DNA of 64,000 nt. It comes from Streptomyces litmocidini (lineage in GTDB: Bacteria > Actinomycetota > Actinomycetes > Streptomycetales > Streptomycetaceae). Position 1 is the stretch's first letter. Each line of letters begins with the position of its first letter. The translations under genes were made by a program, and so were the position numbers. The notes beneath the pieces were generated by a model, which was given only the letters and a program-made list of their open reading frames with translations, did not search any database and was not told where the DNA came from. Positions 8,291 through 16,502 of this stretch are shown here, piece by piece. The DNA lies in the NCBI RefSeq assembly GCF_014649755.1, contig NZ_BMTQ01000004.1, positions 434,001 through 498,000 of the forward strand, written 5' to 3'.

Positions 8291-9436
8291 ATGGTGATCT
8301 CCGCGCGCGCCCTCAACCGCTCGACCCTGCACCGGCAGTTGCTCCTGGAGCGCGCGCCCCTCGGTGTCGCGGACGCCGTCCGGCGGGTGGTGGGGATCCA
8401 GGCGCAGCATCCCGGATCGCCCTACGTGGCCCTGTGGAACCGGGTCGCGGACTTCGATCCGGTCCGTCTCGACGAGGCCGTGAACGACTACGAGTTGGTC
8501 AGGTCGACGCTGATGCGGATCACGCTGCACCTGGTGCACGCCGAGGACTACCGGGCCTTCCGGGAGGGCATGGAGCCGACGCTGCGCGGTTCGCGGCTGC
8601 ACGATCCGCGGTTCACGAAGGCGGGGTTCACGGCCGCCGACGCCGACGCGCTGCTCCCCGGTCTCCTGGCGTACGCCGGGAGCGCGCGGACCGGGGCCGA
8701 GCTGCGGGGGCACGTCGAGGAGGGCCGGGGCGGGCCGGTGGAGGCGGTCGTCTGGCGGATGGTGCGGCAGTACGCGCCGCTGTGGCACGCGCCGACGGGC
8801 CCGCCGTGGTCGTTCGGCACCGCGCAGTCCTTCGTCACGGCCGCCGAACTGCCGGTGCTCGGCGACCCGGAGGCGTCCGCCGCCGGTCTCGCCGTCCTGG
8901 TCCGGCGCTACGTGGAGGGTTTCGGGCCCGCGTCCGTACCGGACATGGCGCAGTTCACGACGGCCCCGCGCCGCCTGGTGCGGGAGGCGGTGGAGTCCCT
9001 GGAGGGGGAGCTGGACCGGCTGGAGGGGGCCGACGGGACGGTGCTGTACGACGTGCCGGGGGCGGTGCGGCCCGACGAGGACGTCCCGGCGCCGCCGCGG
9101 CTGATGGCGATGTGGGACAACGTCCTGCTGGCCCACGCGGACCGCGGCCGGGTCATCCCGCCCGCGTACCGCGGGCACGTCATCCGCGTGAACGGCGACA
9201 CGCTCCCGACGCTCCTCGTCGACGGGTACGTGGCCGGGGTGTGGCGGCCGGTCGACGGCGGGATCGAGGCGACCGCCTTCCGTCCGCTGGCGGACGCGGA
9301 CTGGGAGGGGCTCGCGGCCGAGGCCGGGGCGCTCGGCCGTCTCCTCGCCGCCCGGGACCCGCACGTCTACCGCCGCTTCGACCACTGGTGGGTCAAGGGC
9401 CTCCCGGCGGCCGAGACCCGGGTGCTGTCCTGCTGA
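8291..9436 (+). CDS. AlkZ-like winged-helix DNA glycosylase (HTH_42 family)
   Basis: A 381-residue member of the winged-helix family that includes AlkZ of Streptomyces sahachiroi (repairs azinomycin crosslinks) and E. coli YcaQ/AlkX. From the ATG at 8291 (GGAGGGAG upstream) the segment 'RRVVGIQAQHPGSPYVALWNR' places Gln at residues 37 and 39, the same Q-x-Q pair that is catalytic in AlkZ as I remember it. 'VRSTLMRITLHLVHAEDY', 'FGPASVPDMAQFT' and the C-terminal 'RLMAMWDNVLLAHADRGRVI' are further family landmarks. Cytoplasmic; it would remove bulky or crosslinked N-alkylpurines. No toxin biosynthesis genes are adjacent, so its lesion is unknown. Orphan AlkZ-like paralogues are common in streptomycetes. 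Confidence 0.82.
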   Translation: MVISARALNRSTLHRQLLLERAPLGVADAVRRVVGIQAQHPGSPYVALWNRVADFDPVRLDEAVNDYELVRSTLMRITLHLVHAEDYRAFREGMEPTLRGSRLHDPRFTKAGFTAADADALLPGLLAYAGSARTGAELRGHVEEGRGGPVEAVVWRMVRQYAPLWHAPTGPPWSFGTAQSFVTAAELPVLGDPEASAAGLAVLVRRYVEGFGPASVPDMAQFTTAPRRLVREAVESLEGELDRLEGADGTVLYDVPGAVRPDEDVPAPPRLMAMWDNVLLAHADRGRVIPPAYRGHVIRVNGDTLPTLLVDGYVAGVWRPVDGGIEATAFRPLADADWEGLAAEAGALGRLLAARDPHVYRRFDHWWVKGLPAAETRVLSC

Positions 9437-9638
9437 GGACTCCCCCGCCCATTGCCAGCCACCCGGAACGCACATATCTTCGAGCCGACACCTACGGACC
9501 GGGATGCTCGTCAGTCCCGGGGCGGTCCGCCGTTCACGGGCCGGACGGCGGGGAGCGGACCCTCGGGGACGACGGGGACGCTGGACGCCGGGCGTACGGG
9601 ATATCCGTATCCACGTACCCGCAGGAGCTGAGCAGCAC

Positions 9639-10556
9639 ATGAGCAAGCACGTCCTCGCCCAGAACCAGTACGGCAAGGCCGAGAACCGCATCGTCACGGT
9701 CACCCGCAAGGGCAACGACGGCGCGTGGCACGAGATCCGCGACCTGAACGTGTCGGTGGCGCTGCGCGGTGAGTACCGTGACGTCCACCTGACCGGCGAC
9801 AACGGCAACTGCCTGCCGACCGACACCACGAAGAACACGGTCTACGCCTTCGCCAAGGAGCACGGCGTCGACTCCCCCGAGGCCTTCGGCATCCTCCTCG
9901 CCCGGCACTTCGTGTCCTCCCAGGCCGTGGTCCACGAGGCGCAGATCAGGATCGAGGAGTACGCCTGGGAGCGGATTTCGGTGCCCTCGCGCAAGGAGCA
10001 GCACTCCTTCGCGCGCAAGGGGCAGGAGGTCCGCACGGCGCAGGTCACGTATGCGGACACCACCGGGCTGCAGGTCCTGTCGGGCCTCAAGGAGCTGACG
10101 GTGATGAACTCGACGAACTCCGAGTTCCACGGCTTCATCAAGGACGAGTACACGACGCTCCAGGAGGCGTACGACCGCATCCTGGCCACCAAGGTCACCG
10201 CCCGCTGGGCGAACTCGGCCTCGGCGGCGGCGGACGCGGGGCACGACTGGGACGCCTCGTACGCGAAGGTGCGGCGCCACATGCTGGAGGCGTTCGCGGA
10301 GACGTACAGCTACTCGCTCCAGCAGACCCTGCACGCGATGGCGGACCGGGTCCTGGACCACGTCCTCACGGTCAACGAGGTCCGGCTCAACCTGCCGAAC
10401 AAGCACCACTTCCTGGTGGACCTGGAGCCGTTCGGGCTGAAGAACGACAACGAGGTGTACTTCGCGGCCGACCGGATGTACGGCCTGATCGAGGGCACCG
10501 TCCACCGCCAGGGCGTCCAGCCGGTGATCGCGACCAGTGACTGGATCACCGCCTGA
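9639..10556 (+). CDS. Urate oxidase (uricase)
   Basis: A 305-residue cofactor-free oxidase converting urate and O2 to 5-hydroxyisourate and peroxide. Features: 'NQYGKAENRIVTV' (catalytic Lys region), 'LPTDTTKNTVYAFAKEHG' (catalytic Thr region), 'LTVMNSTNSEFHGFIKDEYT' (family signature) and 'PNKHHFLVDLEPFGLKNDNEVYFAAD'. Two T-fold repeats at normal length. ATG at 9639 follows GCAGGAG. It usually sits with 5-hydroxyisourate hydrolase and OHCU decarboxylase, but neither is here. A weak palindrome at 9595-9609 upstream could be a regulator site. The stop is 9 bp from the stop of the convergent crcB gene. Confidence 0.93.
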   Translation: MSKHVLAQNQYGKAENRIVTVTRKGNDGAWHEIRDLNVSVALRGEYRDVHLTGDNGNCLPTDTTKNTVYAFAKEHGVDSPEAFGILLARHFVSSQAVVHEAQIRIEEYAWERISVPSRKEQHSFARKGQEVRTAQVTYADTTGLQVLSGLKELTVMNSTNSEFHGFIKDEYTTLQEAYDRILATKVTARWANSASAAADAGHDWDASYAKVRRHMLEAFAETYSYSLQQTLHAMADRVLDHVLTVNEVRLNLPNKHHFLVDLEPFGLKNDNEVYFAADRMYGLIEGTVHRQGVQPVIATSDWITA

Positions 10557-10565
10557 CCCGGCGGA

Positions 10566-10922
10566 TCAGCCGAGCCCGGCCGCCGTCTCCACTCCCAGCC
10601 ACACGGCTCCGAGTCCGGCGGCCAGGCTCCCCGTCACGTTCAGCGCCGCGTAGCCCTTCGCCCCGTTCTCGTACAGCCGGAACGTCTCGTACGAGAAGGT
10701 GGAGTACGTCGTCAGCGCCCCGCACAGGCCCGTGCCGAGCAGCAGTTGCGCCTGCGCCGAGGCGACGCCGGTCAGGAGCCCGAGGACGAACGATCCCACG
10801 ACGTTGACGGTGAAGGTGCCCCACGGGAAGACGGAGTCGTGGCGCGCCTGGACCGCGCGGTCGGTGAGGTGGCGCAGGGGGGCGCCGACGGCGGCGCCCA
10901 CCACGACGAGCAGCCAGTTCAC
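10566..10922 (-). CDS. crcB: CrcB/Fluc fluoride channel subunit, second gene of pair
   Basis: A 118-residue protein with four predicted membrane helices. '[19 protein letters not shown]' holds the conserved Asn and '[17 protein letters not shown]' holds the Thr/Ser and Phe-box residues lining the fluoride pore. It exports fluoride passively across the membrane. The GTG start at 10922 overlaps the stop of the upstream crcB by 4 bp (GTGA), so the two are translationally coupled and probably form a heterodimeric antiparallel channel, as in paired crcB operons elsewhere. Confidence 0.92.
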   Translation of the reverse strand: MNWLLVVVGAAVGAPLRHLTDRAVQARHDSVFPWGTFTVNVVGSFVLGLLTGVASAQAQLLLGTGLCGALTTYSTFSYETFRLYENGAKGYAALNVTGSLAAGLGAVWLGVETAAGLG

Positions 10923-11335
10923 GCGCGCCTCCCCCGGCCCCGTACGACCGCCCGGGCGAGGGCGACGCCCGCCCCGACGGCGGCGAGGGCGGCGAGCAGG
11001 GTCCCGCCCAGGTAGAGCAGACCGCGCGCAGGGTCGCCCGCGCTCAACAGGCGCTGGGTGTCGAGGCCGTACGTCGAGAAGGTGGTGAAACCCCCGCAGA
11101 AGCCCGTGCCGAGGAAGGGCCGGATCAGCGGGTGCGGGGCGCTCGTGGTCTCGGTGAGCAGGACCATGAGGACGCCGAGCAGCAGGCAGCCGGTGACGTT
11201 GACCGTGAGGATCGTCCAGGGGAAGGCGCCGCTGGGGGTGGGCCGGGCGAGTCCGGCGCCGTAGCGCGCGGCCGCGCCGAGGGCGCCGCCGGCGGCGACC
11301 ACCGCGACGACCGGCAGTTCCTTGCGCAGCCCCAT
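10919..11335 (-). CDS. crcB: CrcB/Fluc fluoride channel subunit, first gene of pair
   Basis: A 138-residue four-helix protein, paralogous to the neighbour: '[19 protein letters not shown]' and '[18 protein letters not shown]' are the pore motifs. The C-terminus ends in a basic tail '[11 protein letters not shown]', a topology signal that may fix orientation relative to its partner. Start ATG at 11335. Fluoride riboswitches often precede crcB; none with the family consensus is visible upstream on this strand. Confidence 0.92.
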   Translation of the reverse strand: MGLRKELPVVAVVAAGGALGAAARYGAGLARPTPSGAFPWTILTVNVTGCLLLGVLMVLLTETTSAPHPLIRPFLGTGFCGGFTTFSTYGLDTQRLLSAGDPARGLLYLGGTLLAALAAVGAGVALARAVVRGRGRRA

Positions 11336-11395
11336 GCCCCCAGGTTACGAGAGCGGGGAGCGCGGACGGCCGCGAGGGGCCGGGGCGGGCGGAGG

Positions 11396-11475
11396 CGACG
11401 GCGACGGCCACGGCCACGGGGCCACGACCACGACGGCGGCCACGGCCACGGCGGCGGCCACGGCCACGGCGGCGG
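11396..11475. repeat. Imperfect ACGGCC-type short tandem repeats
   Basis: About 80 bp is built from irregular alternations of ACGGCC, ACGGCG and GGCGGCC blocks, with several copies of CGGCCACGG. No gene product explains them. Such tracts arise by slippage in GC-rich DNA; a length-variable spacer upstream of crcB is possible. Confidence 0.6.
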
Positions 11476-11482
11476 ATGAAGG

Positions 11483-11545
11483 CGAGGCGCACGGGCCCGG
11501 ATCCCGGCCTGGGGCATTAACCGGGATCCGGCCCGTGCGGCCTCG
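11483..11545. repeat. Long inverted repeat (25-nt arms) between divergent genes
   Basis: Arms 11483-11507 and 11521-11545 pair along their whole length apart from a single unpaired base on each side, leaving a 13-nt loop that includes CATTAA. Stability would be very high. Because both neighbouring genes point away, it cannot be the terminator of either; it may be a cruciform, a binding site, or the trace of a lost gene's terminator. Confidence 0.65.
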
Positions 11546-11813
11546 CTCTGCGATGGTCCGGCCACGCCCTGCTACGGGTCAAAGCCGGGCCGGCGAATCT
11601 GTCAGATCCCCCGCGGGGCGTTCCGGAGCACCGGGACGGGGGCCCGGCCGGGCGATGGCGCCGCCTCTGACCTGCGGGGACACGACGAGAGGTGGCCGGG
11701 TCACCATCCGGCGGCCGATTCGGGTGCCGGGTACACCTCGTCCCCGGGGGCGGGCCCGCGCGAGGGTGGTGGAGCAGCGGGAGGGAGCTGCTCAACCTGA
11801 GGGCAGGAGTGTC

Positions 11814-13076
11814 GTGAGTACATCCGTCGCAACCAAGCACAGGGCCGCCACCGGAGCCTTCGCCCCGGCCGTGCCCCTGGGCGTCGTCAGGTCCTCCGGC
11901 GGCGCGGCCGACTCCCGCGAGGACGTCTACGCCGAGCTGTGTGCCGCGCTGTTCTCCGGCTTCCCGCGCCGCGACCAGCGTCTGAAGGCCGAGCAGTACC
12001 TGCACGGTCTGCTCACCGCCCAGGGCCGCAAGTCGATCCGCAACATCGCCGCCCAGATCGGCGGGCCGGCGGCCGAGCAGAGCCTGCACCACTTCGTGTC
12101 CAGCTCCACCTGGGACTGGCAGCCCATGCGGGCCGCGCTCGCCCGGTACCTGGAGCGGCACAGCTGCCCGCAGGCGTGGGTGGTGCGGCCGATGCCGATC
12201 CCGAAGGCCGGGGAGCACTCGGTGGGCGTGGACCGGCGCTTCGACCCGGAGCGCGGGCAGGTCTTCCACGGGCAGCAGGCGTTCGGCGTGTGGTTCGCGA
12301 GCGACGAACTGAGCGTGCCGGTCAACTGGCGGCTCTTCCTGCCGGACCCCTGGGTGAACGACCGCACGCGGCGCGACCGCGCGGAGGTCCCCCAGGAGGC
12401 CGGCGAGGAGACCATGGAGGAGTGCGCGGTCGCCGCGGCGCTCGACACCGCCCGCTGGTCCGACGTCACCCGCAAGCCGGTGCTGCTCGACATCCGGGGC
12501 GGTGCGGGGCGGGCCGCCCTGACGCGGCTCGCCGGGGCGGGCGTGCCGGTGGTGGCCCGGATCAACCCGGGCTCGCGGCTCGCGATCGCCGACCGCTCGC
12601 TGCCGGGCTTCGGCGCGGGCCCGCTGTCCGCCGTCCAGATCCTGGAGTCGCTCAAGGGGCTGCGCCGGCCGGTGAGCTGGGTGGACACGGTGGCGGGCGC
12701 GCGGACCTCGCGGACCTCGCTCGCGACGGCCGTCCGGGTGGCGCTGCCCGCGCCCGGCGGGGAGCGGATGCGTCCGCTGGTGCTGCTGGGCGAGTGGGAC
12801 GACCCGCGCCGGGCCCCGGCCCGGGTGTGGATCAGCGATCTGACGAACTCCCCGGTCGGTTCGCTGGTGCGGATCACGAAGCTCGGCCGCCGGGTGGAGC
12901 GGGACTTCGCGGAGGTCGGCGAGGGGGCGGGGCTGCGGGACTTCGTGGGCCGTTCGTTCCGCGGCTGGCACCGGCACATCACGCTGGCGTCGGCGGCCCA
13001 CGCGGCGACGGTCATGGCCGGCGGCTGGGACGCGGGGTACGACACGGGCTACGGCTCGCGGCGCTCGGCGAGCTGA
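11814..13076 (+). CDS. IS701-like DDE transposase-related protein, probably domesticated
   Basis: A 420-residue protein resembling DDE-superfamily (IS701-type) transposases: 'AEQYLHGLLTAQGRKSIRNIA' and 'QSLHHFVSSSTWDW' are the typical N-terminal segments, 'PKAGEHSVGVDRRF' and 'NWRLFLPDPWVNDRTRRDRA' the catalytic-domain segments. In active relatives the first catalytic Asp sits just before the 'PK-x-G-x-H-S-V-G-V' block (as in W-V-I-D-D-T); here that stretch reads 'WVVRPMPIPKAG', so the Asp is missing. No terminal inverted repeats or target duplication flank the gene, and the GTG start at 11814 has a good CAGGAG. This suggests a resident, transposition-incompetent host gene. DNA binding may be kept. 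Function unknown. Confidence 0.75.
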   Translation: MSTSVATKHRAATGAFAPAVPLGVVRSSGGAADSREDVYAELCAALFSGFPRRDQRLKAEQYLHGLLTAQGRKSIRNIAAQIGGPAAEQSLHHFVSSSTWDWQPMRAALARYLERHSCPQAWVVRPMPIPKAGEHSVGVDRRFDPERGQVFHGQQAFGVWFASDELSVPVNWRLFLPDPWVNDRTRRDRAEVPQEAGEETMEECAVAAALDTARWSDVTRKPVLLDIRGGAGRAALTRLAGAGVPVVARINPGSRLAIADRSLPGFGAGPLSAVQILESLKGLRRPVSWVDTVAGARTSRTSLATAVRVALPAPGGERMRPLVLLGEWDDPRRAPARVWISDLTNSPVGSLVRITKLGRRVERDFAEVGEGAGLRDFVGRSFRGWHRHITLASAAHAATVMAGGWDAGYDTGYGSRRSAS

Positions 13077-13081
13077 GGGGG

Positions 13082-13106
13082 CCGGTTCCTCCGCGTGAGG
13101 AGCCGG
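13082..13106. terminator. Hairpin between convergent genes
   Basis: Arms 13082-13091 and 13097-13106 pair over 10 bp (one G-T type mismatch) with a CGCGT loop. A second partly matching hairpin follows to about 13130. They lie between the stop at 13076 and the stop of the convergent regulator at 13177, so a bidirectional terminator is plausible. Confidence 0.55.
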
Positions 13107-13176
13107 GTCCTTCCGTCGGGGAGGCCCGGTCCCTCCGCGCCGCGGCCCCGGCCGGGCGGGCACGGTGTCCCCGGTG

Positions 13177-15204
13177 TCACGCACCCCGTTCCGGCGGGCC
13201 CGGCTGTCGGGCCGGGTCCGCCGTCGGGCGTCCGCGGGCCAGGACCTCCCGGGTGCGCTGGAGGCGCAGCGCCAGCTGGACCTCCAGGACCTGTCCGGGC
13301 TTCTGCCACTCGGGGCCGAGGAGTTCGCCGATCCGTTCCAGGCGGCGGGAGACCGTGTTGGGGTGGACGTGGAGCGCCTCGGCCGCGGCCGAGGGGCTGC
13401 CGCCGGAGGCGAAGTACGCCTCCAGGGTGTGGGTGAGGTCGGTGAACCGCTCGGCGTCGTAGTCCAGCACGGGCCCGATCGCCGACTCGACGAAGCCGTC
13501 GACGTCGTTGTCGTCGGAGAGCAGCAGCCCCAGGAAGCCGAGGTCCTGCGCGGAGGCGGCCGAGCCGGTGCCGCCGAGCGCGCTCATCGCGTCCAGGCAG
13601 CGGTGGGCCTCCTGGTGTATTCGCCCGACGCCGTCCGGGCTCTGGGCGGGTCCCGCGGCGGCGACGGAGACGGGGTGTCCGAGCAGCGGGGACAGTTCGG
13701 CGGCGACGGCCTTGGCGGCGGCCGAGGCGTCGATGCCGGGGAGCAGCAGCACGATGCAGCCGCCCTGCACGGTCTTGAGGCCGGAGAGGCGGTACGCGTA
13801 CGAGGACGCCCAGACCACCGCCCGGCCCTGCTCGCCGCCCTCGGGGCGGGCGAGCACGAGGACGTGCGGCCGGCCCAGGTCGACGCCGAGGCGGCGGGCC
13901 CGCTGGGCGATCTGCTGGGGGGCGTGCGGCGGGTCGGCGATGAGGTCGTCGAGGAGTTCGTCGCGGACGGGTCCTTCGGCGACGGCGGTGGAGCGGCGCA
14001 TCAGGAGGAGGAAGGCGACGCACTGGGCGGCCAGTTCGAGGAGGCGTTCGTCCTCGCCGGTGAGTCCGCCGGCGGCGCGGATGACGAGGCCGCCGAGGTC
14101 CTCGGAGCCCGCGATGACCGGCGCGACCCAGGTGTCGCCGTCGGTGAGGACCGGGCGGCGCCGGGCGTGGGCGTCGAGGGAGGCCTTGGCGACGGCCTCC
14201 TCGTCCAGGCCGGGGATGTCTCCGGCGGCGGCGAGGGGCCGGCCGCCGGGGTCGCGGATCAGCACGGTCGCGTCGAGGGCGTCGGCGGCGGCCTTGGCCA
14301 CGTGGCACAGGTCGCCGCCGGCGAGGACGAGGTTCATGATGCGGCCGTGGGCCTCGCTGACGTGCCGCATCCGGGTGAGGCTGGTGCGCACCCGGGAGCT
14401 GTCGCGTTCCAGTTCGGAGACCTCGGCGCGGGTGCGGTCGAGGAGGCCGGCCTTCTCGACGGCGAGGGCGGCGAGGTCGGCGAGGCCCGCGAGGAGCCCG
14501 ATCTCCTCCGGGGTGTGGTGGCGGACGCGCCGGTCCGCTCCGTAGAGGGTGCCGACGACGGTGTCCCCGCTGCGCAGCGGGGCGGCCACGATGGCGTGGA
14601 CGCCCTCGGCGCGCAGGGCGGATTCGGCGGCCTCGTCGAAGGCGGGGGCGTGGACGCCCGCGTCGAGGGAGCCGGAGGGGGCGAAGCGCTCGTCGGCGAG
14701 GTAGTCGGCGGTCCAGACGGGGCCGCCGTGGAGCTGGACGGCGCCGCCGAGTCCGTACCCCTCGGCGATCCGGAGCCCGGGGGTGAGGCGCGCGCCGGGC
14801 CCGGTCGCGGGGCGGGAGCCTTCGGAGGTGTGGACGTAGCTGGCGCCGTGCGGGCCGCGCAGGGTCACGTAGGCGAGGTCGAGGCCGAGGAGGCGCCGGG
14901 TGCGGCGGACGACGACGCGCAGCAGGCTGTCGAGGTCGTAGGAGAGGGTGAGGTCGCGGGCGGTGTCGGTGAGGGCGGCGAGTCCGGCCTCGCGGCGGGC
15001 GTCGCGCGCGCGTCCGGCGTGGACCGCGCCGGCGAGGTCGACGGCCCGCTCCAGGCGGTGGAGTTCCTCGCCGGCCAGTCCGGTCCGCCGGGCCTCGTCG
15101 AGGAGGGTGTCGAAGTGGGCGGGCGGGGCCTGCCGGGCGAGCAGTTCGAGGACCGTGAGCAGCGCGTCGGCACCACCGGCTCCGTCCGCGCCGTGCACTG
15201 TCAT
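13177..15204 (-). CDS. PucR/CdaR-type regulator with GAF sensor domains
   Basis: A 675-residue cytoplasmic regulator. Residues about 85-250 form a GAF domain ('LLRVVVRRTRRLLGLDLAYVTL', 'GYGLGGAVQLHGGPVW', 'VHAIVAAPLRSGDTVVGTLYG'), about 290-400 a second sensor-like region, then a GGDEF-like CdaR domain ('RPHVLVLARPEGGEQG'), and residues about 600-655 the PucR C-terminal helix-turn-helix ('SPSAAAEALHVHPNTVSRRLERIGELLG'). Members sense small metabolites and control nearby catabolic genes. No obvious target is adjacent. ATG at 15204; the space upstream carries the repeat array at 15377-15509. The C-terminal tail is Pro/Arg-rich. Confidence 0.85.
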   Translation of the reverse strand: MTVHGADGAGGADALLTVLELLARQAPPAHFDTLLDEARRTGLAGEELHRLERAVDLAGAVHAGRARDARREAGLAALTDTARDLTLSYDLDSLLRVVVRRTRRLLGLDLAYVTLRGPHGASYVHTSEGSRPATGPGARLTPGLRIAEGYGLGGAVQLHGGPVWTADYLADERFAPSGSLDAGVHAPAFDEAAESALRAEGVHAIVAAPLRSGDTVVGTLYGADRRVRHHTPEEIGLLAGLADLAALAVEKAGLLDRTRAEVSELERDSSRVRTSLTRMRHVSEAHGRIMNLVLAGGDLCHVAKAAADALDATVLIRDPGGRPLAAAGDIPGLDEEAVAKASLDAHARRRPVLTDGDTWVAPVIAGSEDLGGLVIRAAGGLTGEDERLLELAAQCVAFLLLMRRSTAVAEGPVRDELLDDLIADPPHAPQQIAQRARRLGVDLGRPHVLVLARPEGGEQGRAVVWASSYAYRLSGLKTVQGGCIVLLLPGIDASAAAKAVAAELSPLLGHPVSVAAAGPAQSPDGVGRIHQEAHRCLDAMSALGGTGSAASAQDLGFLGLLLSDDNDVDGFVESAIGPVLDYDAERFTDLTHTLEAYFASGGSPSAAAEALHVHPNTVSRRLERIGELLGPEWQKPGQVLEVQLALRLQRTREVLARGRPTADPARQPGPPERGA

Positions 15205-15510
15205 GGCCCCTGCCCCCGTGGTCGAGCGAAATCGGGCACCTGGGAGGAAACCCGTACTGCTCGCCGAAAATAATTCGGCTTCGGGAGTCGGTCAACGGTG
15301 AGTTGCCGCACTTCATTCCCGCTGACGGGCGGTTGCTCCGCCGGGCGGCGGCCGCGTCGCCACCGCTGCTCGGCCCGCGGCGCCCGTCGTCGCCCGATCC
15401 GCGATGCCCGTCGTCGCCCGATCCGCGGCGCCCGTCGTCGCCCGATCCGCGGCGCCCGTCGTCGCCCGATCCGCGGCGCCCGTCGTCGCCCGATCCGCGG
15501 CGCCCGTCGC
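15205..15510. other. 306-bp gap between SARP 3' end and PucR-type regulator
   Basis: The gap contains the upstream region of the regulator (15205-15300, including an AT-richer stretch 'GAAAATAATTCGG' near 15268) and the 24-bp tandem array at 15377-15509. I see no gene here. Confidence 0.6.
15377..15509. repeat. 24-bp tandem repeat, five copies plus a partial
   Basis: Units at 15377, 15401, 15425, 15449 and 15473 are each 24 bp and identical except for two substitutions in the second copy; a 13-bp partial unit follows to 15509. The array starts 1 bp beyond the SARP stop codon at 15511-15513. The period is a multiple of three, and a minus-strand frame different from the SARP frame reads it as 'DDGRRGSG' octapeptides, so it may once have coded for a C-terminal tail. 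No spacers, so not a CRISPR. Confidence 0.9.
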
Positions 15511-16452
15511 TCAGCCGACGGAGCCCGCCGGGACGAGCCGGGGGCGGACGGGACCGTACTGCGCCGTGCCGTACTGGGCGGGGACGTACGGGGCCGGGAC
15601 GTGCCGGCTGGGGGCGTACTGCGTGGGGATCCGGGGGCCGTACGCGGGGCGGCCGGTCGTGTCCCGCACGGCCAGGACGGAGCGCTGGAGCCGGCGGAGC
15701 CGTGCCGAGGGTTCCATGCCGCTCTCGCTCTTGAGGGCCGTGCGCAGCCGCTCGTACACGAGGAGGGCCTCGTCGTGCTGGCCGCAGCGCAGCAGGGCGA
15801 CCATGAGGTGGGCGTGGAGGGGCTCGTTGGTGCGGTAGCGGGCGACGAGTCCGGTGAGTTCGGAGAGGAGTTCGGCGTGCCGGCCCAGGCCGAGCTGGGC
15901 TTCGAGCCACTGGTCGAGGACGCTGAGGCGGGAGGTCTCCAGGCGTTCGATCTCCCGGCGGAGGCGGGGGCCCGCGGCCACGCCCGCGTAGGGTTCGCCG
16001 CGCCACAGGGCGAGTGCCTCGCCGAGGCGGAGGGCGGCCCGGGACAGGTCGCCGGCCTCCATGGCCCGGTAGCCGGCGCCGGCCGCGCGCTCGAACTGCC
16101 AGGCGTCGTTGGGGCCGCCGCCGGTGTCGAGGCGGTAGCCGCCGGGCTGGGAGACGAGGATCGCGTCGGCGCTGCGCCGGTCGGACCAGCCGGGGCGGGG
16201 CTCCGCCGGGTCGGCGGCGCGCAGGGCGCCCGCGATGAGGGTCCGCAGCTCCGCTATGTGCGCCTGCAGTTCGGCGCGGGCGCCGCGGGGCGCGCCGGAC
16301 GGCCAGAGCTCCTCGGTCAGGACCGTCACGGGGACGACCTGGTCGGCGCTGGCCGTGAGCAGGGCGAGCAGCTGCCGGGGCGCGGCCGCCGTCGGGGTGA
16401 TCGACACCCCGTTCTCACGTACCGACAGTCCCCCCAGAATCCGGACGTCCAC
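15511..16452 (-). CDS. SARP-type transcriptional activator (AfsR/SARP family)
   Basis: A 313-residue activator with an OmpR-like winged helix at residues 1-95 ('MDVRILGGLSVRENG', 'PRQLLALLTASADQVVPVTVL') and a bacterial transcriptional activation domain at about 100-250 ('DAWQFERAAGAGYRAMEAGD', 'LALWRGEPYAGV', 'ELTGLVARYRTNEPLHAHLM', 'YERLRTALKSESGMEPSARL'). SARPs bind direct repeats upstream of antibiotic or differentiation genes. No biosynthetic cluster is next to it. The C-terminal 50 residues are Tyr/Pro/Gly-rich ('APYVPAQYGTAQYGPVRP') and end at the tandem array. GTG start at 16452 follows GAGGGGGC. A consensus-like promoter lies 50 bp upstream. Confidence 0.88.
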   Translation of the reverse strand: MDVRILGGLSVRENGVSITPTAAAPRQLLALLTASADQVVPVTVLTEELWPSGAPRGARAELQAHIAELRTLIAGALRAADPAEPRPGWSDRRSADAILVSQPGGYRLDTGGGPNDAWQFERAAGAGYRAMEAGDLSRAALRLGEALALWRGEPYAGVAAGPRLRREIERLETSRLSVLDQWLEAQLGLGRHAELLSELTGLVARYRTNEPLHAHLMVALLRCGQHDEALLVYERLRTALKSESGMEPSARLRRLQRSVLAVRDTTGRPAYGPRIPTQYAPSRHVPAPYVPAQYGTAQYGPVRPRLVPAGSVG

Positions 16453-16502
16453 CTTGCCCCCTCAGTGTCTGTGCGGTGCCTGCGCGCAGATGACTCCCGA
16501 TG

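Larger units (their letters stand above)
11336..11813. other. 478-bp divergent intergenic region with repeats and a long hairpin
   Basis: This gap separates the crcB pair from the transposase-like gene. It holds a run of hexamer-like GC repeats (11396-11475) and a very long hairpin (11483-11545). From 11546 to 11803 I see no gene or RNA of known family. Since both flanking genes are transcribed away from it, promoters for both should be here, but no clear -35/-10 pair stands out. RBS 'CAGGAG' lies directly before the GTG at 11814. Confidence 0.6.

Noticed and set aside
9595..9609. TACGG-GATAT-CCGTA dyad upstream of urate oxidase
   Set aside because: Arms of only 5 bp and no link to a uricase regulator consensus; likely by chance.
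11652..11700. GGCGATGGCGCC stretch resembling a fluoride riboswitch start
   Set aside because: It is on the plus strand, away from crcB, and lacks the pseudoknot and downstream CTGATGA-type conserved segments.
15377..15509. CRISPR-like repeats
   Set aside because: Units are directly adjacent with no spacers; this is a tandem minisatellite.
15511..16452. SARP as a pathway-specific regulator of a local antibiotic cluster
   Set aside because: No PKS, NRPS or other biosynthetic enzymes lie within reach in the window, and the two NIS genes are 10 kb away with other genes between.
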